A stretch of DNA of 64,000 nt. It comes from Oscillospiraceae bacterium. Its GTDB lineage: Bacteria; Bacillota; Clostridia; Oscillospirales; Oscillospiraceae. The stretch spans positions 1-64,000 of the forward strand of contig JAHHRV010000005.1 in NCBI GenBank assembly GCA_020025595.1. The letters are read 5' to 3'. Each line of letters opens with the position of its first letter. Within the stretch, counting starts at the first letter, position 1. Position numbers and translations under genes: made by a program. Under the pieces are notes generated by a model. The model was given only the letters and a program-made list of their open reading frames with translations. It was not told where the DNA came from and did no database searches. Below are positions 23,812-32,896 of this stretch, piece by piece.

Positions 23812-24714
23812 ATGAAAAAGTTTATTGCACTGATTCTTGCAGTATTGATGATCGGTTCTGTGTTCGCAGGCTGCGGTTCCAGCCAGGCTGCTGATGACAC
23901 CGATTACTCCACCATGACCATCGATGAGCTGAAGCCTCTGATCAAGACCATCACCGAAGGTAAGCTGACCATGGTTACCAGCCCTGACATGGCTCCCTAT
24001 GAGTTCTATGCTCTGGACGATGCCGGAACCCCCACTCTGGCAGGCTTCGACATCGCAATGGGTCATTACATCGCTGATTTCCTGGGCCTGGAGCTGGAGA
24101 TCGTCCCCATGGACTTTGACGGTACAATCGCTGAGATCGGCAGCAAGAAGGCTGATATCGGCATGGCTGGTTACTCTCCCGATCCCAAGCGTGAAAAGGC
24201 TATGAGCTTCTCTGATATCTACTACATGGGTGCTCAGTCTTTTGTCACAACTCAGGAAAATGCAAGCAAGTTTGCTTCTTTGGAAGATGTAAACAAGCCT
24301 GAATACAAGATCGGTGCTCAGATCGGTTCCATCCAGGCAAACCTGGCTAAGGAAAACGCTCCTGATGCTGACATCGTCGAGCTGAGCAAGCTGACCGACA
24401 TCGTTGCTGAACTGGTTTCCGGTAAGCTGGACGGCGCATTCATCGAGACTCTGCCCGCTCAGTCCTATGCAAAGAATTACCCCGAACTGGCAGTGATCCT
24501 GGATGTTCCTTATGACGCTGCAGGCAATGTCGTCGGCGTAAACAAGGACAATGCACCTCTGCTGGCTGCTGTTAACCTGGCAATCAAGGCTGCACAGGAA
24601 GATGGTTCTCTGGAAGATTTCATCTTCGAGGCAACTGAACTGGCTGCCGGTGATATCCACGAGGGCCTGCTGGAAACCGAGCCCACCGCCAGCGCATCTA
24701 CCTCCAACGAATAA
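23812..24714 (+). CDS. Amino acid ABC transporter substrate-binding lipoprotein
   Basis: 300 residues. A lipoprotein signal peptide ends in the lipobox VFAGC (Cys21), so the protein is anchored outside the membrane. A family-3 solute-binding domain follows (about 40-285), with GFDIAMGHYIADFLGLELEIVPMDFDG-type features of polar amino acid receptors: the DMAPYEF strand near 60 and the RExxMSFSDIYY region near 128, which hold the alpha-amino-acid-binding residues. A short Thr/Ser-rich tail ends it. The ATG at 23812 has AAGGAG upstream. First gene of a three-gene importer operon. A hairpin without a T run after the gene probably protects its mRNA and raises its dose over the permease. Confidence 0.92.
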   Translation: MKKFIALILAVLMIGSVFAGCGSSQAADDTDYSTMTIDELKPLIKTITEGKLTMVTSPDMAPYEFYALDDAGTPTLAGFDIAMGHYIADFLGLELEIVPMDFDGTIAEIGSKKADIGMAGYSPDPKREKAMSFSDIYYMGAQSFVTTQENASKFASLEDVNKPEYKIGAQIGSIQANLAKENAPDADIVELSKLTDIVAELVSGKLDGAFIETLPAQSYAKNYPELAVILDVPYDAAGNVVGVNKDNAPLLAAVNLAIKAAQEDGSLEDFIFEATELAAGDIHEGLLETEPTASASTSNE

Positions 24715-24735
24715 TTCAGAACTGAATCGAACTTT

Positions 24736-24758
24736 CCCCGGAAGTGACGCTTCCGGGG
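24736..24758 (+). other. Intercistronic mRNA hairpin
   Basis: CCCCGGAAG and CTTCCGGGG form a 9-bp stem with a 5-base loop, without a following T run, between the binding protein and permease genes. It likely stabilises the upstream mRNA or causes partial termination. Confidence 0.55.
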
Positions 24759-24783
24759 TAGTTCCATGAAAGGAGTATTATCA

Positions 24784-25482
24784 TTGATTTCAATTGAAGG
24801 CTTTAAAGATACCTTTGAGTACATACAAATGTTCGGCGAAGGTATGGTCTGTACCATTTCTCTTTCCGCTTTAACTGTTATTTTCGGATTTGTTCTTGCT
24901 CTGCTGCTGGCTTATATGCGCATGAGCAAGATTCTGCCGTTCCGTGTGATCTCCACAGCTTATGTAGAGGTTTTCCGGGCAACCCCTCTGATGGTTCAGC
25001 TGTTCCTCGTTTACTATGTCCTGATGGCGGATGTATCCCTGCCTGCATTTAAGCTCTTTGGATTTATCCGCTTTGAGCGTTTTATCCCCGGTGTCATTGC
25101 ACTGAGCCTGAACTCCGGCGCATATCTGAGTGAAATCATTCGTTCCGGCATCCAGAGCATCGATCAGGGCCAGACAGAGGCTGCAAGAAGCTTGGGTATG
25201 AGCCAGATTGAAAACATGAGATATATCATCCTGCCCCAGGCAATCAAGAACATTCTGCCTGCCATCGCAAACGAATTCGTTACCATTATCAAGGAATCCT
25301 CTATTTGCTGGACGATCGGTGTTCAGGAGATCATGTCCGCAGTTAACTCCGTCAAGGCCGCAACCTTCTCCATTGGCGAGCCTCTGATCGTAGCAGCCTG
25401 CGTGTATTTCTGCCTGACATTCCCCACCAGTAAAATCATTGAACATTTTGAAAGGAAGATGAGCCGTGGCGACAAGAGATAA
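24784..25482 (+). CDS. Amino acid ABC transporter permease (HisMQ type)
   Basis: 232 residues with about five membrane helices. The EAA loop is visible as [32 protein letters not shown] near 140-170 (quoted in part, EAARSLGMS), where the ATPase docks. An upstream ATG at 24766 is in frame, but AAAGGAG lies just after it and 8 bases before a TTG at 24784, so TTG is the more likely start. The gene overlaps the ATPase gene by 17 bases. It forms the membrane channel of the polar amino acid importer with the lipoprotein before it and the ATPase after it. Confidence 0.88.
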   Translation: MISIEGFKDTFEYIQMFGEGMVCTISLSALTVIFGFVLALLLAYMRMSKILPFRVISTAYVEVFRATPLMVQLFLVYYVLMADVSLPAFKLFGFIRFERFIPGVIALSLNSGAYLSEIIRSGIQSIDQGQTEAARSLGMSQIENMRYIILPQAIKNILPAIANEFVTIIKESSICWTIGVQEIMSAVNSVKAATFSIGEPLIVAACVYFCLTFPTSKIIEHFERKMSRGDKR

Positions 25483-26242
25483 TCTGATTCAGGTCAAGCA
25501 TCTGAAAAAATATTACAACAAGGGCGCAATTCGTGCTTTGGACGATGTATCTGTCGACATCCACACCGGAGATGTGATGGTCGTAATCGGCCCGTCCGGC
25601 TCCGGCAAGTCCACCTTGCTCAGAAGCCTCAATCTGCTGGAAGTGCCTACCGAAGGCGAGATTATTTTTGATAATGTGGATATTACCAAGAAGAAAATCA
25701 AGACTCCTGATGGAAAGATCGTGAAGCTGAACATTGACGAGCATCGTCAGAAAATGGGCATGGTGTTCCAGCATTTCAACCTGTTTCCCCACAAAACCAT
25801 TCTTGAAAACATGATTCTTGCCCCGGTAAAGGTCAAGAAAATGGACAAGAAGGAAGCAGAGCAGAAGGCTCTGGCACTTCTGAAGCGTGTTGGTCTGGAA
25901 GATCGTGCCAATGCATATCCCATTCAGCTCTCCGGCGGTCAGAAGCAGAGAATCGCCATCGTGCGTGCGCTGATGATGGAGCCGGAAGTGATGCTGTTTG
26001 ACGAGCCCACCTCCGCACTGGACCCGGAAATGGTCGGCGAAGTTCTTGAAGTTATGAAGGAACTGGCCCAGCAGGGTATGACCATGGTGGTCGTCACCCA
26101 TGAGATGGGCTTTGCAAGAGAAGTCGGCAATCGGATCCTGTTCATGGCTGACGGCAAGCTTCTGGAAGAAGGCACTCCTGACCAGATCTTTAATCACCCC
26201 AAGCATCCCAGACTGCAGGACTTCCTGTCTAAAGTGCTGTAA
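25466..26242 (+). CDS. Amino acid ABC transporter ATP-binding protein
   Basis: 258 residues, a standard GlnQ/HisP-type ATPase. Walker [10 protein letters not shown] is near 42-50, the Q-loop [10 protein letters not shown] near 100, the signature LSGGQKQR near 155, and Walker [14 protein letters not shown] near 175. It is longer than many GlnQ proteins because of a charged insert ([20 protein letters not shown]) near 75-95 before the Q-loop. It starts with GTG at 25466, with GAAAGGAAG upstream inside the permease gene. It powers the importer. The operon ends at the terminator right after. Confidence 0.93.
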   Translation: MATRDNLIQVKHLKKYYNKGAIRALDDVSVDIHTGDVMVVIGPSGSGKSTLLRSLNLLEVPTEGEIIFDNVDITKKKIKTPDGKIVKLNIDEHRQKMGMVFQHFNLFPHKTILENMILAPVKVKKMDKKEAEQKALALLKRVGLEDRANAYPIQLSGGQKQRIAIVRALMMEPEVMLFDEPTSALDPEMVGEVLEVMKELAQQGMTMVVVTHEMGFAREVGNRILFMADGKLLEEGTPDQIFNHPKHPRLQDFLSKVL

Positions 26243-26249
26243 TAAACGA

Positions 26250-26280
26250 AAAGAGGTAGACACATCGTGTCTACCTCTTT
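26250..26280. terminator. Bidirectional hairpin terminator
   Basis: AAAGAGGTAGACAC and GTGTCTACCTCTTT form a perfect 14-bp stem with a 3-base loop, then T run. It abuts the stop codon of the convergent GH2 gene. Confidence 0.9.
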
Positions 26281-26281
26281 T

Positions 26282-29044
26282 TTACGCTTCTGTTTTGCGG
26301 AAGGGTTTGATTGTGAAACTATACATATAGGTGCTGTGGGGCTGAATGGTAACTTCGTTCAGTCCGTTTTGGATGCAATTGATATTAAAAACGGTTTGTT
26401 CCGGAGTTCTGTTGCCATTTTGCAGACTGTTCAGGGTGTAGGGCCACACAGAGCACTCCACAGGCTCCTCAGCCTTGATCAGCAGGCCATCTCCTGCATC
26501 ATTGATCAGCGTCATTTCACAGACACTGGTCTTGTTGCCGTGTTCCTGCGCTCTCAGATGCTCGTCCTGATCTGTAACCTTTTGACGGTGAACGCCGAAT
26601 ACACCATAACCATTCCGATCCGTGTAGGTATCCCAAGGGCCGTTGCCGGTCCAGCACATCTGATCAAAGGACAGCGGCAGGCCGCCCTGCATACCGATTC
26701 GGTTGGGTGCCGTTTTTCCGGTGCGCAGACGCATTTCCACCATCAGTGTTCCATCCCGGTTCAGCTGATATCGCCGCATCAGGCCGGAACCGATATTCTG
26801 CATGATGGTAATCTGATGGGACATATGATCGACCTCCACCACAGAGGGCTTCGGAAGCTGGTTCTTCAGAGTCATCTTCGCCCAATCGTCCAGCCGCTTG
26901 GCAGATGCCAGATCTGCATCCGTTTTCACTCGGTAAAATGCAGGACAGATGGGTTCTTCCAGCAAAGGCTGATCGTCAATGAAAATCTGGTCCAGATTGC
27001 CGGTATTCCGGTTGACGGTAAAGCTGATATTCTCTGCTTTCAGGGAGATATTGGCACCGTCATCGCGAATGATTCCGCCGGGATACAGTTCACTGATGTG
27101 GCGGTTGTTGACCAACTCCCACTGGAAGTATGCAGCCGTAGCTCCCGGCAGCACCGCCTGATCGTTTTCCTGGAAACGAATGGTCAGGTGATACCGGCCG
27201 GACAGGAACATGGAGTCCGGCATGGGAATGCGGATGGTCTGGGCACGCTGAGGCGGGATGTTCAGCTCCAGAGTGTCTTCATCGATGAGTTCGCCGTCAC
27301 GGGTAATCTGATAGCTGCAATTCAGCTCAGCAATCGAGCGGAATGCATAGTGATTCTTGATGCAGATGGAGCCATCCTCGCAGCGTTTGCAGCGAATCCA
27401 TTCATACGCTTTCTGCAGCTCATAGTAGTTATGATGCGGCGTACCGTTCTTGCTGACCAACCCTGCGGCACACTCAGAATCGCTGCAGTCATAAAAGTCC
27501 TGGTCCTTAAACTGGAAGAAGAAGCCGCCGCACCAGTGCGCGCTCTTTCGGAACACATCCGCAAACGCAATCAGCTGCTGTGCGCTGTTTCCGGTTGCGC
27601 CACCAAAGCTCAGCGCCAGCAGGGGAGAGCCGCTGTAGCTGTCAGCAGGGATTACCGTTCCCGAGCTTAGCACCCTTGCAAGCCCAGTGGGTGTTTCCAC
27701 TATATCCTCCAGGCGGTCCATTTGTTCCACCCGTTTCAAATCCGGGGAAGCAACGCAGTAGATATCTTCGCCACAGAAGGGGCGCGTTTTATCCAGATGA
27801 ACAATTTCATCCCGGCTGCATCCCAGATTCCACATGATGACACTGGGGTGGTTGCGGTGTGCCGTTACCAGCTCTGCAGCACGCTTCTGACGAAGCGCTT
27901 CCCAGAGGGCATTGGTATTCTGTGAGGCGCAGTCATCCAGCACATACAATCCGCAACGATCGCACAGTTCGTAGAACCGATCCGGCGCAGGAAGCGCAGG
28001 TCGCACAGCATTGATATTACAGGCCTTCATGGCTTTGATATCCGCTTCCATGGTTTCAGAATCCATGCAGGTGTAGCAGGTGCCCTTGATGGTGAGAGGC
28101 TGATCGTTCAGCTTTAAGGATGTATCCGCAATGGCAATCTTCCGGAAGCCGAAAGGCAGCTGCCTTGTGTGGCAGATACCTACGCCGTCCCACAAAATCA
28201 CGGCAATTTTGTACAGATTGGGGGTTTCTGCGCTCCACAGCTTTGCGTTCTTGCAGGGAATGATCACCTTCACCTGATTGTCGCAGATAATGCCTTCTCC
28301 ATAATAACAGACCTTGTTGTCATCCATGACCGCAATGCGGGCGGTCAGATCATCGGCGTTTTCGCAAGTCAGCGCAACATTCAGCTGAACATCGTCAAGG
28401 GTGTCGCCGAAAACTGCTTCTGCGTGCATATCCATGATCCGATGCTGGGGGAGGGTATACACATCAACATCTCCAACAATGCCGGAGAGAACCCAGTTGC
28501 CGGGATTGTCCAGGTAATTTGCATCGGTATACTGAAAAACCTGAACGCAGATGTAGTTGTAGCCTTCCTGCACGGTCTGGCTGATGTCAAACTCCACCGG
28601 AGTCAGACTGCCTTTACTCAGACCTATGTACTGTCCGTTCAGCCAGACGCAGAAGGCACTGCGCACATCACTGAAGCGCAGAATCACCTTGCGGTTTGTC
28701 CATGTATCCGTTACCTGAAAGCGTTTGCGGTAAATGCCGATGAGGGTATTGCCTGCATCCACAGAGGGCATTTTCTTGTCCCGGTAGGACAGCGCAGGAT
28801 TATGGCTGTCTCCGAGAAAGACGCCCTTTGAATATCCGGCAGCTTCCCAGGACGATGGCACATCGATCATGTCCCATTGTTTGCTGGAAAAAGTCGGCTC
28901 ATAGAACTGCTCTGGCAGCTCCTGATTTGCTTTTATACACAGAAAGCGCCATCTGCCATTCAGGCTGAGACAATCTTCCTGAAATATCGCATGAGATTCC
29001 AAGCGGTTTTCACTTATTACTTCGGGGTTCTCCCATTTGTCCAT
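26282..29044 (-). CDS. GH2 beta-galactosidase-like protein lacking catalytic glutamates
   Basis: 920 residues with LacZ architecture: a jelly-roll sugar-binding domain (about 25-195), an immunoglobulin-like domain (200-310), a TIM-barrel domain (310-580), a second immunoglobulin-like domain and a C-terminal Bgal_small_N-type domain (650-915, with GNGPWDTYTDR). The active-site motifs are broken. VNRHE is replaced by GTCYTCMD near 318, the acid/base motif GNES by LGCSRDE near 408, and the nucleophile motif EYAHAMGN by SFGGATGN near 481. It should not hydrolyse glycosides by the GH2 mechanism; it may bind sugar or be a scaffold. No signal peptide. The ATG has GGAGGAG upstream. The frame is intact, so it is not a decayed pseudogene. 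Confidence 0.82.
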   Translation of the reverse strand: MDKWENPEVISENRLESHAIFQEDCLSLNGRWRFLCIKANQELPEQFYEPTFSSKQWDMIDVPSSWEAAGYSKGVFLGDSHNPALSYRDKKMPSVDAGNTLIGIYRKRFQVTDTWTNRKVILRFSDVRSAFCVWLNGQYIGLSKGSLTPVEFDISQTVQEGYNYICVQVFQYTDANYLDNPGNWVLSGIVGDVDVYTLPQHRIMDMHAEAVFGDTLDDVQLNVALTCENADDLTARIAVMDDNKVCYYGEGIICDNQVKVIIPCKNAKLWSAETPNLYKIAVILWDGVGICHTRQLPFGFRKIAIADTSLKLNDQPLTIKGTCYTCMDSETMEADIKAMKACNINAVRPALPAPDRFYELCDRCGLYVLDDCASQNTNALWEALRQKRAAELVTAHRNHPSVIMWNLGCSRDEIVHLDKTRPFCGEDIYCVASPDLKRVEQMDRLEDIVETPTGLARVLSSGTVIPADSYSGSPLLALSFGGATGNSAQQLIAFADVFRKSAHWCGGFFFQFKDQDFYDCSDSECAAGLVSKNGTPHHNYYELQKAYEWIRCKRCEDGSICIKNHYAFRSIAELNCSYQITRDGELIDEDTLELNIPPQRAQTIRIPMPDSMFLSGRYHLTIRFQENDQAVLPGATAAYFQWELVNNRHISELYPGGIIRDDGANISLKAENISFTVNRNTGNLDQIFIDDQPLLEEPICPAFYRVKTDADLASAKRLDDWAKMTLKNQLPKPSVVEVDHMSHQITIMQNIGSGLMRRYQLNRDGTLMVEMRLRTGKTAPNRIGMQGGLPLSFDQMCWTGNGPWDTYTDRNGYGVFGVHRQKVTDQDEHLRAQEHGNKTSVCEMTLINDAGDGLLIKAEEPVECSVWPYTLNSLQNGNRTPEQTVFNINCIQNGLNEVTIQPHSTYMYSFTIKPFRKTEA

Positions 29045-29099
29045 GTTATCTCCTCCGATAGAATCAATTAAAGGTATTATAGCAGGAAAAGGGTAAAAA

Positions 29100-29186
29100 G
29101 AAAAGTCGTATTAAGACGAACTGCACCCGGTTTCCCAAATTAAGCGTCGCGCTTGCTGAGGGAACCGGGTGCAGTTGAAAAGTCGT
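29100..29186. repeat. Long hairpin element flanked by 10-bp direct repeats
   Basis: AACTGCACCCGGTTTCCC (29119-29136) pairs with GGGAACCGGGTGCAGTT (29160-29176) with one bulged T. Inside is a second small hairpin AAGCG/CGCTT. GAAAAGTCGT occurs on both sides (29100-29109, 29177-29186). It lies between two same-strand genes: it may terminate the ABC gene, or be a small mobile repeat with a target duplication. Confidence 0.5.
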
Positions 29187-29189
29187 GAA

Positions 29190-32100
29190 TTATTCCGATC
29201 GCAGAGCAATCACAGGATCTTTCTGCGCAGCTTTCTTCGAGGGAATTAATCCGCCAAGCATCGTCAGAATCATGCTCAAAACCACCAGAATCGCCGCATT
29301 CACCAGCGGCAGATGGGCTGTAATATTAACATTTCCGATGACCGTGTGAATGACATAGTTGCAGGGGATCAAAAGCAGCAGAGAAATGCCTACGCCGATG
29401 GCGCCGGAGCACAGACCAATGATAAAGGTTTCTGCATTGAACACCTGGGAGATGTTGTGCTTGGATGCACCGATTGCTCGCAGGACACCGATTTCCTTTG
29501 TCCGTTCCATAACCGATATATAGGTGATAATACCGATCATGATGGAAGAAACCAGCAGCGAAACCGCCACAAACGCAATCAGAACATAGCTGACGCTGTC
29601 AATGATGGTGCGAACCGAGGACATCATCATGCCGGTAAAGTCTGCATAATGGATGATCAGTTCTTCCTCACCGTCATTTTCCATTTTCTGATTGTAGTCA
29701 TCCAGGAATTCCAGGAATTCCTCTTTGGAGGCAAAATCCGCAAAATAGATGGAGATAGCCTGGGGGCTATCCATTTCCACATACCCCAGTTTGTTCAGAT
29801 TGGACCGGGCGTTTCGCTCATTCTTCTGAGAGGATATTACGCTCATCAGCCGTGCCAGATCCTCTTCATTCATCTCAAACTCAAAGGCAGCACCGATTTT
29901 GTCGGTGTCGATATAGAAGGAATTGCCCAGATAGTTGACCAGTCGATCTCCAAAATCGGAAACCATATCCAGTAGAAGCTGCTGTGCTTCCGGCTGAACC
30001 ATTTGCGCAGCCATGGCCTTTGCTGCACCGGATACAATGGAGCTTCCGATATACTCAGGCACAAACCGGGCAACATCTTCGCGGGTGATTGAAACGGCAA
30101 TCTGCTCTGGCTCGATAGGCTCCAGCGGAAGGGAAGGAAGGGGAGCCACGGTTTCTGCTTGAGGACTGGTCTCAGAGGGGGCAGAAGGTGTTGTGGGCTT
30201 TGTTGCATTGGTAGGCGCAGTCGGTTCTTCAGGAACAGAGGGAGCGATTGCATCTGCCAGCTGTTCTGCTGCATAGCCCGTCACGGCTCCAAACAGCATG
30301 GGCTGAAATACCCGTCTGAACGAATCCTCCGGCAGCTGATACTTTGATGCAAGGGCTGCAATTTTTTCATTAGCTTCAGCAGAAGCCAGATACTGATTTA
30401 CAATATTCTCTGCATCGATGATTTTCAGCGTTGCATAACCGGATTCATCCGCATTCTGCGCAACGAAACCATTCAGCATAGACACCGTCATGTCATTCAG
30501 TGTCTGGGTAAAGTCATTCTGGGCAGGCGTTGTATCAATATTCAGGGAACCTGCCGCACTTTCAAAGTACTGTTCGATCATGGCGGCGATTTCGCCTTCA
30601 GAGATATTCATGCCAAAAGCAGAACTGAGCATATCGCCGTCCACATGGATCATGTCCTCGAAATTGATTTCGGGTTTCTTATCTGAGCCGAAGGCAATTC
30701 CCGTGAACACATCAATATCCTTGTTCGCCAATTGCTGCTGAACGATTTTGGATTCCTTTGCCCGCTGAACCAGCACATCCGTCAGCTCCTGGGTGTATGC
30801 AATCCCCTGAGACATGGATGCACCGGTGGAGCCTTCCTTGGGGCAGATAATGCCGACAATGGAAAGCTCATCTCCGGCACCGATCAGCTTCTTCATGTAT
30901 GCCTCGTCACCGGACATATCTTCCCACACGCCAAATTCTTCGTTGTACTGGTACAGATCAGATGCATTTACAAGCCGGAGCTTTCTGCTCATCAGTTCGT
31001 CATAAGACCACTGCTTGAGCTCGCCATCCAGCTGTGCATCTTCGCCGTTCATAATTTTCTGAATGACCTGTCCAAGAACATTGGAATCCCGCATTCCCAG
31101 ACAGTATGCCATATAGTCAGACATCTGGTCAGGGGAGCTGAGCACCACGACCACTTCATTGTATGCTTCGGGCCATCTGCCCTGCAGGACATCATACTGA
31201 GAAGTCAGCAGATCCCGGTCATCGATCATCTCCTGGAAAAGGTCAGAGTCCATGAACGCAGATACCGGTGCGCCGTTCATCAGTTTCGTGAACAGATTGC
31301 CTGGGTTAACCTGCTGTATTCCGTCAGAAGTGTCCGAAAGGAACACATAGGGCCGAATTCCGTAATCGTAATCAACTGCGTTGAGCGTATGACCGATGGT
31401 ATCCATATGCTCATCCAGATAGGTTTTGAATGCGCTGAGATCATTGGAGCCCATACTGGCAAACATCTGGGAAATCATAGGCTGTTCGCGAACCGTATTT
31501 TCAGGAACGGTACCGGCATTTGCAACCGCCTGCCCAAAGGAGGTAATTGCCGCCGCCATATTTGCAGTCTCTGACCGGATCACAAGAGGGTAGCTGGACA
31601 GCGTGTCTTCCTGAATCTGATCCACATAGTTCTGAAATCCCGTGGACAGGGCCATAATCAGGGCAATTCCGATGATGCCGATGGAACCTGCGAAAGCGGT
31701 TAACAGCGTTCGGCCCTTCTTCGTGCGAAGATTGTTGAAGCTGAGCGACAGCGCCGTGAAAAAGGACATAGACGCCTTGCCCATATTCTTATGCTGGGCG
31801 GGGATAATATCCTCCTGGTCTGGGGTATAGGGGTTGGTATCCCCGATAATCATGCCATCCTTTACCCGGACGATCCGGTTTGCATAGTCTTCTGCCAGTT
31901 CTGGATTGTGGGTGACCATGACCACCAGACGGTCTTTGGAGACTTCCTTTAACAGATCCATCACCTGGATACTGGTTTCAGAGTCCAGTGCGCCGGTGGG
32001 TTCGTCTGCCAGAAGGATTTCCGGGTCATTGACCAGTGCTCTGGCGATTGCAACACGCTGCATTTGTCCGCCGGACATCTGATTGGGCCGCTTGTGGAGC

Positions 32101-32501
32101 TGATTGCCCAGACCAACTGCCTCCAGCGCGGCAATTGCACGGCTGCGGCGTTCTGCTCCGGAAATACCGGAAATTGTCAGCGCCAGTTCCACATTGGCAA
32201 GAACCGTCTGGTGCGGAATCAGATTATAACTCTGAAACACGAAGCCAATGGTATGATTTCGGTAGGAATCCCAGTCCCGGTCTGTATATTTTTTTGTGGA
32301 TACACCGTTGATGATCAGATCACCGCTGTCATATCGGTCAAGTCCGCCAATCACATTCAACAATGTGGTTTTACCCGAGCCGCTGGGGCCGAGAATCGCA
32401 ACGAACTCGTTGTCACGCAAAGTCAGACTGACGCCGCCCAATGCAGTCTGGACCAGATCTCCTGTTACATATTTTTTATGGATGTCTTGAATTTGCAGCA
32501 T
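29190..32501 (-). CDS. Large MacB-like ABC protein: ATPase, FtsX permease and long extracellular domain in one chain
   Basis: 1103 residues. Residues 1-230 are a MacB/LolD-type ATPase: Walker A GPSGSGKTT at 38-46, signature MSGGQMQR near 145, Walker B ILLADEPTG near 168. A membrane helix follows near 275. A long extracellular region of about 650 residues contains a Pro/Thr/Ser-rich stretch (PTAPTNATKPTTPSAP) near 765-790. The C-terminal FtsX domain has three helices (about 965-1095). FtsX/MacB machines of this type transduce force across the membrane for peptide export, lipoprotein release or hydrolase control rather than classical transport. The ATG at 32501 is chosen for AGAGGTG upstream; an in-frame ATG 11 codons earlier has no good site. 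A single-chain form should work as a homodimer. Confidence 0.88.
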   Translation of the reverse strand: MLQIQDIHKKYVTGDLVQTALGGVSLTLRDNEFVAILGPSGSGKTTLLNVIGGLDRYDSGDLIINGVSTKKYTDRDWDSYRNHTIGFVFQSYNLIPHQTVLANVELALTISGISGAERRSRAIAALEAVGLGNQLHKRPNQMSGGQMQRVAIARALVNDPEILLADEPTGALDSETSIQVMDLLKEVSKDRLVVMVTHNPELAEDYANRIVRVKDGMIIGDTNPYTPDQEDIIPAQHKNMGKASMSFFTALSLSFNNLRTKKGRTLLTAFAGSIGIIGIALIMALSTGFQNYVDQIQEDTLSSYPLVIRSETANMAAAITSFGQAVANAGTVPENTVREQPMISQMFASMGSNDLSAFKTYLDEHMDTIGHTLNAVDYDYGIRPYVFLSDTSDGIQQVNPGNLFTKLMNGAPVSAFMDSDLFQEMIDDRDLLTSQYDVLQGRWPEAYNEVVVVLSSPDQMSDYMAYCLGMRDSNVLGQVIQKIMNGEDAQLDGELKQWSYDELMSRKLRLVNASDLYQYNEEFGVWEDMSGDEAYMKKLIGAGDELSIVGIICPKEGSTGASMSQGIAYTQELTDVLVQRAKESKIVQQQLANKDIDVFTGIAFGSDKKPEINFEDMIHVDGDMLSSAFGMNISEGEIAAMIEQYFESAAGSLNIDTTPAQNDFTQTLNDMTVSMLNGFVAQNADESGYATLKIIDAENIVNQYLASAEANEKIAALASKYQLPEDSFRRVFQPMLFGAVTGYAAEQLADAIAPSVPEEPTAPTNATKPTTPSAPSETSPQAETVAPLPSLPLEPIEPEQIAVSITREDVARFVPEYIGSSIVSGAAKAMAAQMVQPEAQQLLLDMVSDFGDRLVNYLGNSFYIDTDKIGAAFEFEMNEEDLARLMSVISSQKNERNARSNLNKLGYVEMDSPQAISIYFADFASKEEFLEFLDDYNQKMENDGEEELIIHYADFTGMMMSSVRTIIDSVSYVLIAFVAVSLLVSSIMIGIITYISVMERTKEIGVLRAIGASKHNISQVFNAETFIIGLCSGAIGVGISLLLLIPCNYVIHTVIGNVNITAHLPLVNAAILVVLSMILTMLGGLIPSKKAAQKDPVIALRSE

Positions 32502-32644
32502 ATAAATGCACCTCTTAATCAAACTCATACCCATTTTATCATATTCTTTTTCAGATTCTTGAACATTCTGTATATTTTGGTCGCGGTTTCATATAATTTT
32601 GAAAGCAGAAAATATTCCAACCAGAAACACCTGTCCCTATATGG

Positions 32645-32672
32645 TTGACATTTCGTAAAAAGAGTGTATAAT
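32645..32672 (+). promoter_or_regulatory. Sigma-A promoter of glyA
   Basis: TTGACA (32645-32650), a 16-base spacer and TATAAT (32667-32672), followed by a long riboswitch-containing leader. Confidence 0.8.
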
Positions 32673-32703
32673 ATATATCATAAAACAAAGAATACCGTTG
32701 AAA

Positions 32704-32735
32704 CTCTTCGGAAGTGGAAATCCCTGACCGAAGAG
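32704..32735 (+). ncRNA. Hairpin upstream of glycine aptamer (possible ghost aptamer)
   Basis: CTCTTCGG pairs with CCGAAGAG (8 bp) directly 5' of the glycine aptamer. Singlet glycine riboswitches can carry a reduced partner stem (ghost aptamer) in place of the second aptamer; position and size fit, but the tertiary contacts cannot be judged here. Confidence 0.4.
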
Positions 32736-32737
32736 CA

Positions 32738-32862
32738 GAGGACTCTCTGGAGAACACATTTAATTGTGTGCCGAAGGTGCAAGGCGTATGCCGAATCTCT
32801 CAGGCAAAAGGACAGAGATATATTGCGAAGTACGGAGCAGTCCTCAACGGGCTGCTTTTTTT
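32738..32862 (+). ncRNA. Glycine riboswitch with terminator platform, upstream of glyA
   Basis: The conserved aptamer core is clear: CTCTGGAGA, then a hairpin ACACA/TGTGT, CCGAAGGTGCAA, and AATCTCTCAGGCAAAAGGAC followed by AGAG closing P1 (about 32738-32818). The expression platform is an intrinsic terminator, AGCAGTCC/GGGCTGCT with a 5-base loop and seven T (32836-32862). Only one full aptamer is present. In this class glycine usually prevents termination. Placed before serine hydroxymethyltransferase, it should raise glyA expression when glycine is plentiful, so that glycine can be turned into serine. Confidence 0.92.
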
Positions 32863-32896
32863 GTTTGTCATACTAAAGAAAAGGATGATTTACACA

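Noticed and set aside
29045..29189. Small gene between the GH2 and ABC genes
   Set aside because: The interval is filled by the hairpin element and a -10 box (29076-29081, minus strand); no frame with start and ribosome site.
32714..32896. Upstream extension of the glyA frame as coding sequence
   Set aside because: The sequence is the glycine aptamer and terminator; an ATG with a ribosome site at 32897 matches the family N-terminus.
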